DNA of 64,000 nucleotides from the NCBI RefSeq assembly GCF_001021505.1, contig NZ_LDPO01000006.1, positions 1 to 64,000 on the forward strand, read 5' to 3'. The stretch is from Mycolicibacter heraklionensis (GTDB lineage Bacteria; Actinomycetota; Actinomycetes; Mycobacteriales; Mycobacteriaceae). Under the pieces are notes generated by a model. The model ran no database searches. It saw only the letters and a program-made list of their open reading frames with translations, and was not told where the DNA came from. A program made the position numbers and the translations under genes. Shown piece by piece: positions 19,301-29,200 of this stretch; within the stretch, counting starts at the first letter, position 1, and each line of letters opens with the position of its first letter.

Positions 19301-19509
19301 TCTATCCCGCCAAACCCGCAACGGTCGGCGCCACCGAGCGCCAGCAGGACCCCCTCACTCCCGACACCGGCGGGCAATGGCGGGAGCGGATCGCGCAGGC
19401 GGCCGCTGCTACCGCCGGCCCGCAGTTCACCGCCCGAGTCAACGACGGGTGCCGGCACTGCCCGGTCCGGCCGATCTGTCCGGCCCACAACGGCGGGTGC
19501 GGCACATGA
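16360..19509 (+). CDS. adnA: AdnA subunit of the AdnAB helicase-nuclease
   Basis: This 1049-aa UvrD-like motor is fused to a RecB-family nuclease. Walker A is RGGPGTGKT (about 28-35), LLLVDDAQQLD is Walker B, and DPDQAVFGFRGAEP and HAALGREWDLVVI are later helicase motifs. The C-terminal nuclease has VVDVKTAK and QHAQLAVYQ, and its cysteines (LLDCPLRW plus CRHCPVRPIC, C-X2-C-X5-C) fit a 4Fe-4S nuclease fold. AdnAB resects double-strand DNA ends in mycobacteria. ATG at 16360 gives about the family length (1055); a TTG at 16330 is possible. Its stop overlaps the adnB start (ATGA). Confidence 0.95.
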   Translation: MPQDWGAQAAQVAAALDPRARGVLQVRGGPGTGKTSLLVEVATAHVAAGVDANSVLLLTGSGRLPAAERGTLTATLLAAGGPATGQAIREPVVRTVHGYAFAVLQRAARRAEATPPRLVTGAEQDSVIRELLAGDGAGAWPPSLHAALATDGFATELRDLMARCAERGVDPAELVRLGRRFRRPEWTAAGRFAQQYEQVMLLRAAVGTAAPQATTPALGAAELVGAALEAFAIDPDLLTEERSRIRLLLVDDAQQLDPQAARLVRVLAAGVHRTVIAGDPDQAVFGFRGAEPTVLLADDARPDGSAVPVVTLTTSHRCAPAVARAISTVAGRLPGTSATRRLEGAGPDAGTVSVRTAATSHAEAALIADTLRRAHLIDGVPWSQMAVIVRSVPRAAARLPRTLAAAGIPVTLPASSGLLAEQPAVAALLTVLECTAEAVDGPRALALLSGPIGRVDPVSLRQLQRTLRRGTARPQAPSEPGSCGERLAAVLTGAPGELPPAHTRALRRVRAVLQAAARSHADGRDPHHTLWQAWNRSGLQQRWLSAAERGGPAGAQAGRDLDAVTALFDLAEQYVARTAGATLTGLVEYVTAMQLAAPRPDAATGTEAVGVLSAHAALGREWDLVVIAGVQEGLWPNTVPRGGVLGTQRLLDTLHGFGEEVSARAPLLAEERRLLVAALGRARRRLVITAVDGDGDGSTEEQIPSEFFVELAACATGEEHRAPASPVVAPPVLSAAGLVGRLRAVVCAPETAVSDSERADAATQLARLARSGVPGADPQSWYGAAPLSTEEPLRRPGGGPVTLSPSALQSLLDCPLRWLAERHGGTDGRDLRSTIGSVIHALVAESAGSPQELLAELDRAWQQLPFASQWYSANEHDRHRAMIETFLTWRAQTRGELTEVGTEVAFDGVIDTGADGVRLRGRIDRVERDAAGRLVVVDVKTAKTPASKDEAQQHAQLAVYQLAVEAGLIGPDEQPGGARLVYPAKPATVGATERQQDPLTPDTGGQWRERIAQAAAATAGPQFTARVNDGCRHCPVRPICPAHNGGCGT

Positions 19510-22500
19510 CAAACCGCTACGATCCCGCCGAACTGGCGGCCGCGCTCGGGTTGCACCAGCCCACCGAGGAGCAGGCCGCGGTCATCGCCGCACCGCCGGG
19601 ACCGCTGGTGGTGATCGCCGGCGCGGGTGCCGGCAAGACCGAGACGATGGCGGCGCGGGTGGTGTGGCTGGTTGCCAACGGCTACGCCGAACCCGGCCAG
19701 GTATTGGGCCTGACCTTCACCCGCAAGGCGGCCGGCCAACTGCTGCGCCGGGTTCGATCCCGGTTGGCGCGGTTGGCCGGTGCCGGACTGATGCCGGCCG
19801 AACCCGCGGCCGACGCCGCCCCGACGGCGCCCACCGTCAGCACCTATCACGCCTTCGCCGGCGCGCTGCTGCGCGAGCACGGGCTGCTGCTCGGCATCGA
19901 GCCGGACACCCGGCTGCTCACCGAGACCGGGCTGTGGCAGCTGGCGTTCGACGTGGTCAGCAGTTATCCGGGGGAACTGCACACCGACCGGGATCCCGCC
20001 GCGGTCACCGCGATGGTGTTGCGGCTGGCCGGGCAGCTGGCCGAACACCTGGTGGACACCGACGCACTGCGCCACACCCACCTGGAGTTGGAGCGGCTGG
20101 TGCACGCCCTGCCGCCGGGCCCGCGCCAGCGCGCCCAACCCAACCAGTCGCTGCTCAAGATGCTGGACACCCAGACCGAACGCGCCGAACTGGTGCCGCT
20201 GATTGAGGCCCTGCACCAGCGGATGCGGGCGGAACGGGCAATGGATTTCGGCGCACAGATGGCGACTGCGGCTCGGCTGGCTCAGGCAGGCGAGACCGTC
20301 GGCGCGCGGTTGCGCGCCACCTACCGGGTGGTGCTGCTCGACGAATATCAGGACACCGGGCATGCCCAGCGCATCGCCCTGTCGTCGCTGTTCGGGGGCG
20401 GCGCCGACGACGGCCTGGCGCTGACGGCGGTGGGTGACCCGATCCAGTCGATCTACGGCTGGCGCGGCGCCTCGGCGACCAACCTGCCCCGCTTCGCCAC
20501 CGACTTTCCGCTCTCCGACGGCACACCAGCGCCCACCCTGGAGCTGCGGACCAGCTGGCGCAACCCGCCCGAAGTGCTGCACCTGGCCAATGAGATCTCC
20601 GCGGAGGCGCGCCGGCGCTCCGTCACGGTGCGATCGCTGCGGCCGCGCCCGGCCGCGCCCCCCGGCGACGTGCGGGTCGCGCTGCTGCCCGACGTCGTCG
20701 CCGAAGACGAGTGGGTGGCCGAGGCATTGCAGCGGTGCTACCGGCAGGCCGACGCCGACGGGGTGGCCCCGCCCACTGCCGCGGTGCTGGTGCGGCGCAA
20801 CGCCGACGCCGCGCCCCTGGCCGAGGCGATCCGCGCCCGCGGTGTGCCGGTGGAAGTGGTGGGGCTGGCCGGGCTGCTGTCCGTGCCGGAGGTGGCCGAC
20901 CTGGTGGCGATGCTGCGGCTGATCCAAGAGCCGACCGCCGGCGCCGCGGCGATGCGCGTGCTGACCGGACCGCGATGGCGGCTCGGCGCCGCAGACCTGG
21001 CCGCGCTGTGGCGGCGCGCCGCCGAGCTGTCCCGGCCCGAACAGTCGACCGCGCCGGTCTCTGCCGCAGAGATCGCCGCCGCGGCCGGGCCCGATTTCGA
21101 CACCGCATGTCTGGCCGACGCACTCGCCGATCCCGGACCGGCAGAGCGCTATTCGGCCGTCGGGTACCGGCGCATCGTCGCCCTCGCCGAGGAACTGACC
21201 CTGCTGCGCGGCCACCTGTGGCATCCGCTGCCCGACCTGGTTGCCGAGGTACGCCGCGTGCTCGGCCTGGACTGCGAGGTGCTTGCCGCCCAGCCGGTGG
21301 CGGCCAGTGCGGCCGGCACCGAACAACTCGACGCCTTCGCCGATGTGGTGGCCGGATACGCCGAGGGAGCCGGGGCCCGGTCCGCACTGCCGGGCCTGTT
21401 GGCCTACCTGGATGCCGCCACGGTGGTGGAGAACGGGCTGGCGCCGGCCGCGCCGACGGTCGCTGCCGACCGCGTCCAGATTCTCACCGTGCACGCCGCC
21501 AAGGGACTGGAATGGCAGGTGGTCGCGATACCGCACCTGGTGGCGCGGGTTTTCCCGTCGACCGCATCGCGACGCAGCTGGCTGTCCGACGCCGCTGAAC
21601 TGCCGCCGCTGCTGCGCGGCGACCAGGCCCAACTCGACGACCATGGCGTCCCGCTGCTCGACACCGATGCGGTCACCAACCGAAAGCAGCTGTCCGACGC
21701 CATCTCTGAGCATCAGCGTCGCCTGGACCAGCGGCGGGTCGATGAGGAGCGCAGGCTGCTCTACGTCGCGGTCACCCGGGCCGAGGACACCCTGCTGGTC
21801 TCTGGCCACCACTGGGGACAGGGCGAGGCCAAGCCGCGCGGCCCGTCGGACTTCCTCACCGAGATCAAAGCGGTGATCGACAACTCGACTGAAGCGGGGA
21901 CCCCGTGCGGGGTGGTCGAGCACTGGGCGCCGGAGCCGGCCGACGGAGATAGAAACCCGTTGTGCGACAACATAAACGAAGCAACATGGCCGGTTGACCC
22001 GCTGGCCGGCCGGCGCGGCGATGTCGAACGGGGCGCGGCGCTGGTTGCCGCGGAGCTACAGGCGGGCGAGCCGCAGGACGGATCGTCCTCGGCCAGCCCG
22101 TGGGCGGCTGATGTCGATGCGCTACTCGCAGAGCGCGCCACAGCCGCGACGCAGCGGGTCCGCATTCTGCCCAACCAGCTCTCGGTGAGCGGCCTGGTCG
22201 AGCTGAGCCGTGACCCCGACGGTGCTGGGCAGCGTCTGAGTCGCCGACTCCCGGCCCGGCCCGACCCGCATGCGCTGTTGGGCACCGCATTTCACGACTG
22301 GGTTCAGCGGCTCTATGGGGCCGAGCGGCTTTTCGAGCTCGAAGATCTGCCCGGTGCGGCCGATGCCGACACAGCCCGCGCCGACGCCCAGGAGCTGGCC
22401 CGTCTGCAGGCGGCGTTCCTGGGTTCACCGTGGGCCGCCCGCACTCCCATCGCCGTCGAGGTGCCGTTCGAGATGGCCATCGGCACCCGGGTGGTGCGTG

Positions 22501-22760
22501 GCCGGATCGACGCGGTGTTCGCCGAGCCGGATGGTGGCGTCACCGTGGTGGACTGGAAGACCGGTGCGGCGCCCGACGGACCCGAGGCGCGCCGGCACGC
22601 CGCCGTCCAGCTCGGCGTTTACCGGTTGGCCTGGGCCGCGTTGACCGGCTGCCTGGAATCGCAGGTGCGAGCCGTCTTCCACTACGTGCGTTCCGGGACC
22701 ACCGTCGTCGCCGATCAACTGCCCGAACTGGCTGAGCTGGCCGCGCTGCTCAACAGCTGA
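19506..22760 (+). CDS. adnB: AdnB subunit of the AdnAB helicase-nuclease
   Basis: This 1084-aa protein carries the leading motor of AdnAB. Walker A is GAGAGKT (39-45), LLDEYQDTGHAQ is Walker B with the DExQ motif, GDPIQSIYGWRGAS follows, and [14 protein letters not shown] is helicase motif V. The C-terminal RecB-type nuclease shows VTVVDWKTG and VQLGVYRLAW. It acts with AdnA, whose gene it overlaps by 4 bp, which favours balanced synthesis of the heterodimer. The length agrees with the M. tuberculosis protein (1101). The start ATG at 19506 is fixed by the overlap. Confidence 0.95.
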   Translation: MTNRYDPAELAAALGLHQPTEEQAAVIAAPPGPLVVIAGAGAGKTETMAARVVWLVANGYAEPGQVLGLTFTRKAAGQLLRRVRSRLARLAGAGLMPAEPAADAAPTAPTVSTYHAFAGALLREHGLLLGIEPDTRLLTETGLWQLAFDVVSSYPGELHTDRDPAAVTAMVLRLAGQLAEHLVDTDALRHTHLELERLVHALPPGPRQRAQPNQSLLKMLDTQTERAELVPLIEALHQRMRAERAMDFGAQMATAARLAQAGETVGARLRATYRVVLLDEYQDTGHAQRIALSSLFGGGADDGLALTAVGDPIQSIYGWRGASATNLPRFATDFPLSDGTPAPTLELRTSWRNPPEVLHLANEISAEARRRSVTVRSLRPRPAAPPGDVRVALLPDVVAEDEWVAEALQRCYRQADADGVAPPTAAVLVRRNADAAPLAEAIRARGVPVEVVGLAGLLSVPEVADLVAMLRLIQEPTAGAAAMRVLTGPRWRLGAADLAALWRRAAELSRPEQSTAPVSAAEIAAAAGPDFDTACLADALADPGPAERYSAVGYRRIVALAEELTLLRGHLWHPLPDLVAEVRRVLGLDCEVLAAQPVAASAAGTEQLDAFADVVAGYAEGAGARSALPGLLAYLDAATVVENGLAPAAPTVAADRVQILTVHAAKGLEWQVVAIPHLVARVFPSTASRRSWLSDAAELPPLLRGDQAQLDDHGVPLLDTDAVTNRKQLSDAISEHQRRLDQRRVDEERRLLYVAVTRAEDTLLVSGHHWGQGEAKPRGPSDFLTEIKAVIDNSTEAGTPCGVVEHWAPEPADGDRNPLCDNINEATWPVDPLAGRRGDVERGAALVAAELQAGEPQDGSSSASPWAADVDALLAERATAATQRVRILPNQLSVSGLVELSRDPDGAGQRLSRRLPARPDPHALLGTAFHDWVQRLYGAERLFELEDLPGAADADTARADAQELARLQAAFLGSPWAARTPIAVEVPFEMAIGTRVVRGRIDAVFAEPDGGVTVVDWKTGAAPDGPEARRHAAVQLGVYRLAWAALTGCLESQVRAVFHYVRSGTTVVADQLPELAELAALLNS

Positions 22761-22773
22761 CGACACCTGTGGT

Positions 22774-22806
22774 TACAGTGGGTCCGTGCGTCAGGCTGAC
22801 CGATGA
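22774..22806 (+). promoter_or_regulatory. -10 box and possible leaderless micro-ORF before the K+ channel gene
   Basis: TACAGT (22774-22779) is a good -10 element. Exactly six bases later a GTG at 22786 opens a six-codon frame (VRQADR) that stops at 22804-22806, nine bases before the channel gene's GTG. If transcription starts at that GTG, the mRNA would begin with a tiny leaderless frame whose terminating ribosome could re-initiate on the channel gene. This is inferred from spacing only. Confidence 0.4.
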
Positions 22807-22815
22807 CCGCCCGTC

Positions 22816-23892
22816 GTGGCGGGAGCTAGCTGGCGGCGGTTGCGGCGTCTTGACGAGACGCTGACCGCCCAGCCCAGTTATGCGCTCGTCGGCGTGCTAC
22901 GCATGCCACACGGGCAGTCCAGTCCCGGCCGCACCGTCTATCGGCGAAGCCTCATCGCGCTGGCGGCACTGCTGGTGTCCGCGTTGTTCGTCTACGTCGA
23001 CCGCGACGGCTACCAGGACGTGCAAGGCGACCGCCTGACCTTCCTGGACTGCCTCTACTACTCCGCGGTGACCCTGTCGACCACCGGATACGGCGACATC
23101 ACGCCGGTCACCGAGTTCGCCCGCATGATCAATGTCCTGGTCATCACCCCGCTGCGGATCGCCTTCCTGATCCTGCTGGTCGGAACGACCGTCGAGGCGT
23201 TCACCGAGACCTCCCAGCAGGCATTCCGCATTCAGCGTTGGAGGAAGAGAGTGAAAGACCACACCATCGTCATCGGGTACGGCACCAAGGGCAAGACCGC
23301 GATCGCCGCAATGCTCGGCGACGACGAGACCACCCCGAGCGACATCGTCGTGGTGGACAACGACCGGTCGGTGCTCGACCGCGCCAAGAGTGCCGGGCTG
23401 GTCACCGTGGACGGCGACGCGACCAGATCGGATGTCCTGCGGCTGGCCAGCGCCCAGCGCGCCTCGGCGATCGTGGTGGCCACCGGCTCGGATGCCACCG
23501 CGGCGCTGGTCACCCTGACCGCCCGCGAGATCGCCCCACAGGCCACCATCGTGGCGTCCATTCGGGAAGCCGAGAACCAGCACCTGCTGGAGCAGTCGGG
23601 CGCCGACTCGGTGGTGGTGTCCTCCGAGACCGCCGGCCGGCTGCTCGGCATTGCCACCACCACGCCCAGCGTGGTCGAGATCATCGAGGATCTGCTCACC
23701 CCGGACGCCGGGTACGCCATCGCCGAGCGGGAGGTGGAGCAGAAGGAGATCGGTGCCTCGGCGAAGCATCTCAACGAGATCGTGCTCGCCGTGGTTCGCG
23801 GCGGCCGACTACTGCGGTTGGACACACCGGACGTTGATGCGATCGAGGCCGGCGACCGGCTGCTCTACGTGCGTACGGTGACCAGCCAGTGA
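22816..23892 (+). CDS. Two-helix K+ channel with RCK/TrkA domain (Rv3200c-like)
   Basis: This 358-aa protein is an ion-channel pore followed by a cytoplasmic regulatory domain. The first membrane helix is about 45-62, the pore loop has the selectivity filter TTGYGD (89-94), and the second helix is about 107-130. The RCK domain begins IVIGYGTKGKTAIAAML (Rossmann GxGxxG), with a downstream acidic turn VVVDND, and a TrkA-C-like end. It would be a ligand-gated potassium channel in the inner membrane. GTG at 22816 is used; the micro-ORF upstream is in the same frame but ends in a stop, so no longer form is possible. Confidence 0.9.
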   Translation: MAGASWRRLRRLDETLTAQPSYALVGVLRMPHGQSSPGRTVYRRSLIALAALLVSALFVYVDRDGYQDVQGDRLTFLDCLYYSAVTLSTTGYGDITPVTEFARMINVLVITPLRIAFLILLVGTTVEAFTETSQQAFRIQRWRKRVKDHTIVIGYGTKGKTAIAAMLGDDETTPSDIVVVDNDRSVLDRAKSAGLVTVDGDATRSDVLRLASAQRASAIVVATGSDATAALVTLTAREIAPQATIVASIREAENQHLLEQSGADSVVVSSETAGRLLGIATTTPSVVEIIEDLLTPDAGYAIAEREVEQKEIGASAKHLNEIVLAVVRGGRLLRLDTPDVDAIEAGDRLLYVRTVTSQ

Positions 23893-23941
23893 CGATCGCA
23901 AGCGCGGCGACGCCGGGCGCAGCGGGTCGGCACGGGGAGGA

Positions 23942-24868
23942 ATGATGGGTGGCTTCCAGCTGCGCCAGGTGCCCCTGTTGTCGCGGGTTGGGGCTGATCG
24001 AGCCGATCAGTTGCGCACCGACACCGATGCGGCCGTCGCCGGCTGGTCGGCGGCCGCGCTGCTGCGGGTCGATCCCCGCAACCAGGTACTGGTCGCCGGC
24101 GGCCGCGTGGTGCTGCAGGAGGCCAAGGAACTGGGCGACACCCCACCATCGGACGCGGTCTTTTTAGGCCGCATCGAGGACGGTCGGCACGTCTGGGCAG
24201 TCCGCGACGCGCTGCGGGCCCCTGCCGACCTCGACGTCTCGGTGCTGGACATCCGTGCCACCGGCGACATCTTCGACGACGTCAGCGCCCAATTGGTGTC
24301 TTCGGCCATCGCGCTGCTGAATTGGCATGACAATGCCCGGTTTTCGGCCGTCGACGGCACGCCGACCAAGCCGGTACGTGGCGGCTGGGCACGGGCCAAT
24401 CCGGTCACCGGTGTCGAGGAGTTCCCGCGCATCGACCCGGCGGTGATCTGTCTGGTGCACGACGGTGCCGACCGCGTGGTGTTGGCCCGCCAGCACAATT
24501 GGCCGGTCCGGATGTTCTCACTGCTGGCCGGGTTCGTCGAGGCGGGCGAGTCGTTCGAGGCCTGCGTGGTCCGCGAGGTTCACGAAGAGGTTGGGCTGGC
24601 GGTGCGTGATGTGACCTATCTGGGCAGCCAGCCGTGGCCGTTCCCACGGTCGCTGATGGTCGGCTTCCACGCCGTCGCCGACCCGGCTCAGACTTTCGTC
24701 TTCAGCGACGGCGAGATCACCGAGGCGGCGTGGTTCACCCGCGACGACGTGCGGGCCGCGCTGTCCGCCGGGGCCTGGAACAGCGGCAATCCGGATGCGA
24801 AACTGCTGCTGCCCGGGTCGATCTCGATTGCCCGGACGATCATCGAGTCGTGGGCTGAGTCGGGCTGA
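23942..24868 (+). CDS. nudC: NADH pyrophosphatase NudC
   Basis: This 308-aa Nudix hydrolase cleaves NAD(H) to NMN(H) and AMP; family members also decap NAD-RNA. The Nudix box spans 197-219 (GFVEAGESFEACVVREVHEEVG with GX5EX7REUXEEXG spacing), and the NADH-specific SQPWPFP is at 229-235. The central zinc ribbon of E. coli NudC is absent: the only cysteines are Cys170 and Cys208, so structure there must be zinc-free, as I recall for the M. tuberculosis protein. ATG at 23942 follows GGGGAGG. The 3' end overlaps the convergent P450 gene by 29 bp. Confidence 0.94.
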   Translation: MMGGFQLRQVPLLSRVGADRADQLRTDTDAAVAGWSAAALLRVDPRNQVLVAGGRVVLQEAKELGDTPPSDAVFLGRIEDGRHVWAVRDALRAPADLDVSVLDIRATGDIFDDVSAQLVSSAIALLNWHDNARFSAVDGTPTKPVRGGWARANPVTGVEEFPRIDPAVICLVHDGADRVVLARQHNWPVRMFSLLAGFVEAGESFEACVVREVHEEVGLAVRDVTYLGSQPWPFPRSLMVGFHAVADPAQTFVFSDGEITEAAWFTRDDVRAALSAGAWNSGNPDAKLLLPGSISIARTIIESWAESG

Positions 24869-26075
24869 GCGAGTCGCGACCGACGAACTCCAGGGGCAGC
24901 ACCTGCGGTCCGGTCAATTCGGTGACTGGTTTCCACGGCGCCGGGCCGATTTGGCGTGGATTCGACATCCTGGCCGTCAGGACACGCAGCGCCTCAACTA
25001 GTTCGATGCGGGCAAGGTGCACGCCCAGGCAGTAGTGGACACCGCCGCCGAAGGTCAGCATCGCCGGTGTTCCCGTGCGAGCGATGTCAAAGTGATCCGG
25101 GTCTTCGAAGGCCGCCGGATCCCGATTGGCCGCAGCTGTATTGGCTACGACGAACGAACCCGACGGAAACGTCACGCCGCCAAGGTCGACGTCGACGACG
25201 GCCTTGCGCAGGACGCGGAAGTTCACCGGCGCGTACCGCAGCACCTCCTCGACCGCCTGCGGTACCAGCTCGGGACACCGGCTCAGCGTCTTCCACTGGT
25301 CGGGATGATCGACGAGCACCTGCATCGCCGCGGCCAACTGGTGCCGCGTGGTGTCGATACCGGCATTGAACAGGATCACCACCAGGGCGATGAGTTCGTC
25401 GTGGCTTAACCGGTCGCCGTCCTCTTCGGCTCGAAGCAGCTCGGAGATCAGGTCGTCGGCCGGCTTCGAGCGCCGCACAGCAATGAGCTGCTCGATGTAA
25501 CCCTCCAGGCCATTCCAGGCGCGCAGGATCTCTGCCTCGTACTGGGCGACCTCGATGCTCATGGCCTTGGACAGGCCGGTCACCCACTCGGACAACTGTT
25601 CCCAGTCGTTGCGCGGTGCGCCGAGCAGCGAGCCGATGATCGCGATCGGATACCACCTGGCGATCTCGGCCACGAATTCGCACCGGCCGATGGCAGCGCA
25701 CTGGTCGACCAGCTCGGTGATGACGTCGATGCACGCGCCGCGCATCCGTTCGGCGGCGCGTGGGCTGAACGCCTTTGCCACCAAAGCACGTAGCCTGCGG
25801 TGCTCGGCGCCGTCCAGATGGAGCAACAGCCGGGTGACCCGATCCCAGACCGGGCCGGAGGTGATGCCTTGCATCAGCAGGGCGATGCCCTGCGGCGTCA
25901 CAAATCGTGGATCGCGCAGGACGGCGCGCACCAGGTCGTACCCGAGCACTTCCGGACAGAAGGGGCCGAGGGCGACCGGACCCGCGCGACGAGCGTCGGC
26001 GACAGCGCGGTGGAATTGCTCCGGGGTCGGGTTGTCTCCGTATTGGATGGTCGGCAGGTTCGCATAGAGGTTCAT
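24840..26075 (-). CDS. Cytochrome P450
   Basis: This 411-aa soluble bacterial P450 has the I-helix oxygen motif FNAGIDTT (236-243), ExxR at 277-280 (EVLR), and the heme loop FGGGVHYCLGVHL with ligand Cys349. No redox partner (ferredoxin) gene adjoins it. The CYP family cannot be assigned by eye; EHRRLRALVAKAFSPR and the short N-terminus place it with class I substrate-hydroxylating enzymes. It is divergent from the large cyclase/LuxR regulator across 151 bp, a typical arrangement for a regulated catabolic gene. This pair is inserted between nudC and mrx1, which are close neighbours in M. tuberculosis. Confidence 0.95.
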   Translation of the reverse strand: MNLYANLPTIQYGDNPTPEQFHRAVADARRAGPVALGPFCPEVLGYDLVRAVLRDPRFVTPQGIALLMQGITSGPVWDRVTRLLLHLDGAEHRRLRALVAKAFSPRAAERMRGACIDVITELVDQCAAIGRCEFVAEIARWYPIAIIGSLLGAPRNDWEQLSEWVTGLSKAMSIEVAQYEAEILRAWNGLEGYIEQLIAVRRSKPADDLISELLRAEEDGDRLSHDELIALVVILFNAGIDTTRHQLAAAMQVLVDHPDQWKTLSRCPELVPQAVEEVLRYAPVNFRVLRKAVVDVDLGGVTFPSGSFVVANTAAANRDPAAFEDPDHFDIARTGTPAMLTFGGGVHYCLGVHLARIELVEALRVLTARMSNPRQIGPAPWKPVTELTGPQVLPLEFVGRDSLSPTQPTTR

Positions 26076-26226
26076 GTCCAGAACTCTGCGATGTTTGCCG
26101 ATGCTCGGCCATCGGCCGAAGGGCGTAATTCTGCGTCGATCGAACGCCTATATACGCGCCCTGCTGAGGCGATGATTGGCATTTTCGCTGATGTTGTACG
26201 CCGTCGATCACCGCAGGCTGGCTAGC

Positions 26227-29200
26227 ATGAGCGAAACGAGCTGGAACGGCACGGACATGAGCGACATCGGGGAACTTCCGACGGGCACCGTCACTCTGCT
26301 GTTGGCCGACGTCGAAGGTTCGACGCGGTTGTGGGAGACCCAGCCCGAGGTGATGCGATCAGCCGTCGCACGGCTCGATCAGGTTCTGGCGCACGTCGTC
26401 TCCCAGCACCACGGTGTCCGGCCGGTCGAACAGGGGGAGGGTGACAGCTGCGTTGTCGCTTTTGCCCGTGCTGCGGATGCGTTGGCCTGTGCGCTGGACC
26501 TCCAGCGCTCGGCCTTGGCGCCGATCAAGTTGCGGATCGGGCTGCATACCGGCGATGTGCAGCTTCGTGATGAAGGAAACTACATCGGTCCGACCATCAA
26601 TCGCACGGCGCGGCTTAGAGATCTAGCCCATGGCGGTCAGACCGTTTTGTCAGGTACCACCGAACTCCTTGTCGTCGACCAACTCCCGACCGGCGTCGTG
26701 CTCACCGATCTGGGCACCCATCCGTTACGGGACTTGCCGCGCCCGGAACGCGTGGTGCAACTCTGCCACCCGGACTTGTGCAACGACTTCCCGCCGCTTC
26801 GGGTCGCCAGTCCCGTTGACGTCAACCACCTTCCGGTACACCTGACGAGCTTCATCGGCCGTCGGCAGGAAATAGTCGACGTTGGGAAGGCGCTCAGTGA
26901 GAATCGCCTTGTCACCCTGACCGGTGCGGGCGGCGCCGGAAAGACTCGACTGGCAGTGCAGGTCGCCGGCATTGTTGCCGCGAATTTCGCGGGCGGTGTC
27001 TGCTACGTGGACTTGGCCCCGATCATTGACCCGAAGACCGTCGCTGTGACGATGGCCCGAGCGCTGGGTTTGCCGGACCAACCCGGTCAACCGTTGAGCG
27101 ACATGCTGCGGCGGTTCCTGCGCGATCGCGAAGTCCTGATCGTGCTCGACAACTGCGAGCATCTCCTCGACGCCTGCGCGGAGCTGATCACCGGGCTGCT
27201 GGCCGCATGCCCCGCGGTGACGTGGCTGACGACCAGCCGCGAGCCGATCGGTGTGACCGGCGAGGTGAGCTGGCGGGTGCCGTCGCTCGGCTTGGCCGAC
27301 GAGGCGATCGAGTTGTTCGGCGATCGTGCCCGTCGCACCAAGCCGGGATTCTCGGTGACCTCCGAGAATCTCGACACGGTGACCGAGATCTGCCGTCGCC
27401 TCGACGGGCTGCCACTGGCGATCGAGCTTGCGGCGGCGCGGGTGCGGGCGTTGTCGCCCAACGAGATCCGCGACAGCCTGCACGACACTTTCCGGCTGTT
27501 GACCGGTGGTGCGCGTACTGCGGTACGACGCCAGCAGACCTTGCGGGCCTCGGTGGATTGGTCCCACGCTTTGCTGTCGGAGCCCGAACAGGTGCTGTTC
27601 CGCAGGTTGGCGGTTTTCCTCGGCGGCGGTGACCTCGACGCCGCCCAGGCGATCATGGGCGGTGAGATCGAGCGTTACCAGGTGCTCGACCAGCTGGTCC
27701 TATTGGTCGACAAGTCACTGGTGGTCGCCGACGACAGTTCACACGGCACCCGCTATCGGTTGCTGGAGACGGTGCGTCAATACGCCATGGAAAAGCTCAG
27801 TGAGTCCCGCGAAGCGGGCGAGATACGGAACCGCCATCGCGACCACTATGCGGCGATGGCCACTGCGCTGGGCGCTCCCGGCGAGGTCGGCCAGGAACGC
27901 ATCATCGATCGGTTGGACGCCGAAATCGATAATCTGCGAGCAGCTTTCGCATGGAGCAAGGAATGCTCCGACACCGATAGGGCGCTGATACTGGCGGCGG
28001 CGCTGCAACCGTTGTGGCTGACTCGTGGGCGTATCCAGGAAGGGCTGAGTTGGCTCACGGCGCCCCCCGATCCGGACCCGGCCGGTTCCGAGATGTCGGA
28101 GGCGCGGGTATGGGCGTCGGTATGCCGGGCGCAGCTGCTGTCTTTTCTGGGACGAACTGATGTCCTCGACGACGCCGAACAATGCCTGGCCGTCGTACGC
28201 GAGTGCGGCGACACCGCGATGCTGGCTCGGACGCTGGCGGCGTGCGGGATGATCTGTGCTCCCGGAAATCCCGAGTTGGCCCGCGGGTATTTCACCGAGG
28301 CGGCCGACTTCGCCCGCGCTGTCAACGACTTGGGGACGTTGGGCCAGGTGCTGGCCTCGAACGCGATCGCGGGTCTGATGCTGGACCAACCGCTCGCGGA
28401 GATTCAGACCGCCGCCGAGGAGGGGCTTCGGATCGCCGAGGGCATCGGCGCGGCATTCATCGCGCGCCAGTGCCGGTTCGCGCTGGGCTGGGCGCAGATG
28501 TATGGCGGTGACTTGTCCGGCGCCGTCACTCGTTTGGGGGAGGTGATCGAGGACGCCGCACGCGCTAACGATGCGATGTACTCAATCTACGGCCACACCA
28601 TGCGCACCTTTGTGTTGGCTTACGCGGGTGACGCGGCGGGGTCGCGGGCCGAGGCGGCGGCGGCCTCGGGCAGTGTCTCACTTTTCGAGTACTACAACGG
28701 CCCCGTTCATTGCGCACAGGGGATGGCGCATCTGGCTTCCGGGGATGCGTCGGCGGCGCGGCAGGCATTCGAAACCGCCCGGGAGTGCTCCGGGCTGGAC
28801 CCGCAGACCGCCTCGTCCTTTGTGTGGGCGGCGTTGGCGCCGCTGGCATGCGGTGACATCGCCGACGCGGGCCGCTGGGCCGACGATATCGCGGCGTCGA
28901 CCCGCGGTTACGGTCGTGCGCTGACGCTGGTGGCGCGTGCCCGGGTGGGTATCGCTCGGTGTGACGTCGCGGCGGCCGAACGTGACGCCTACGAAGCGCT
29001 GGCGATTGCCGTGGAACTCGGCGCGCCATTTATCGTCCCGTTCGCCCTCGCCTGCCTCGGCCATACGATGAGCGCTACTGAAAACAACGTGGTTGCCGCC
29101 CGCTTGTTCGGTGCCGCCGAGGCGGCCCGCCAGCTCATCGGGCTCGAGCCGCTGGCGGTGCTGGCCGAGCAAGACCAATCCGCGTTGTCCGGGCTGCGGG

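Noticed and set aside
19302..21923. 873-aa minus-strand open frame opposite adnA/adnB
   Set aside because: Antisense shadow of adnB; no domain or motif, and composition is Gln/Gly/Arg-rich.
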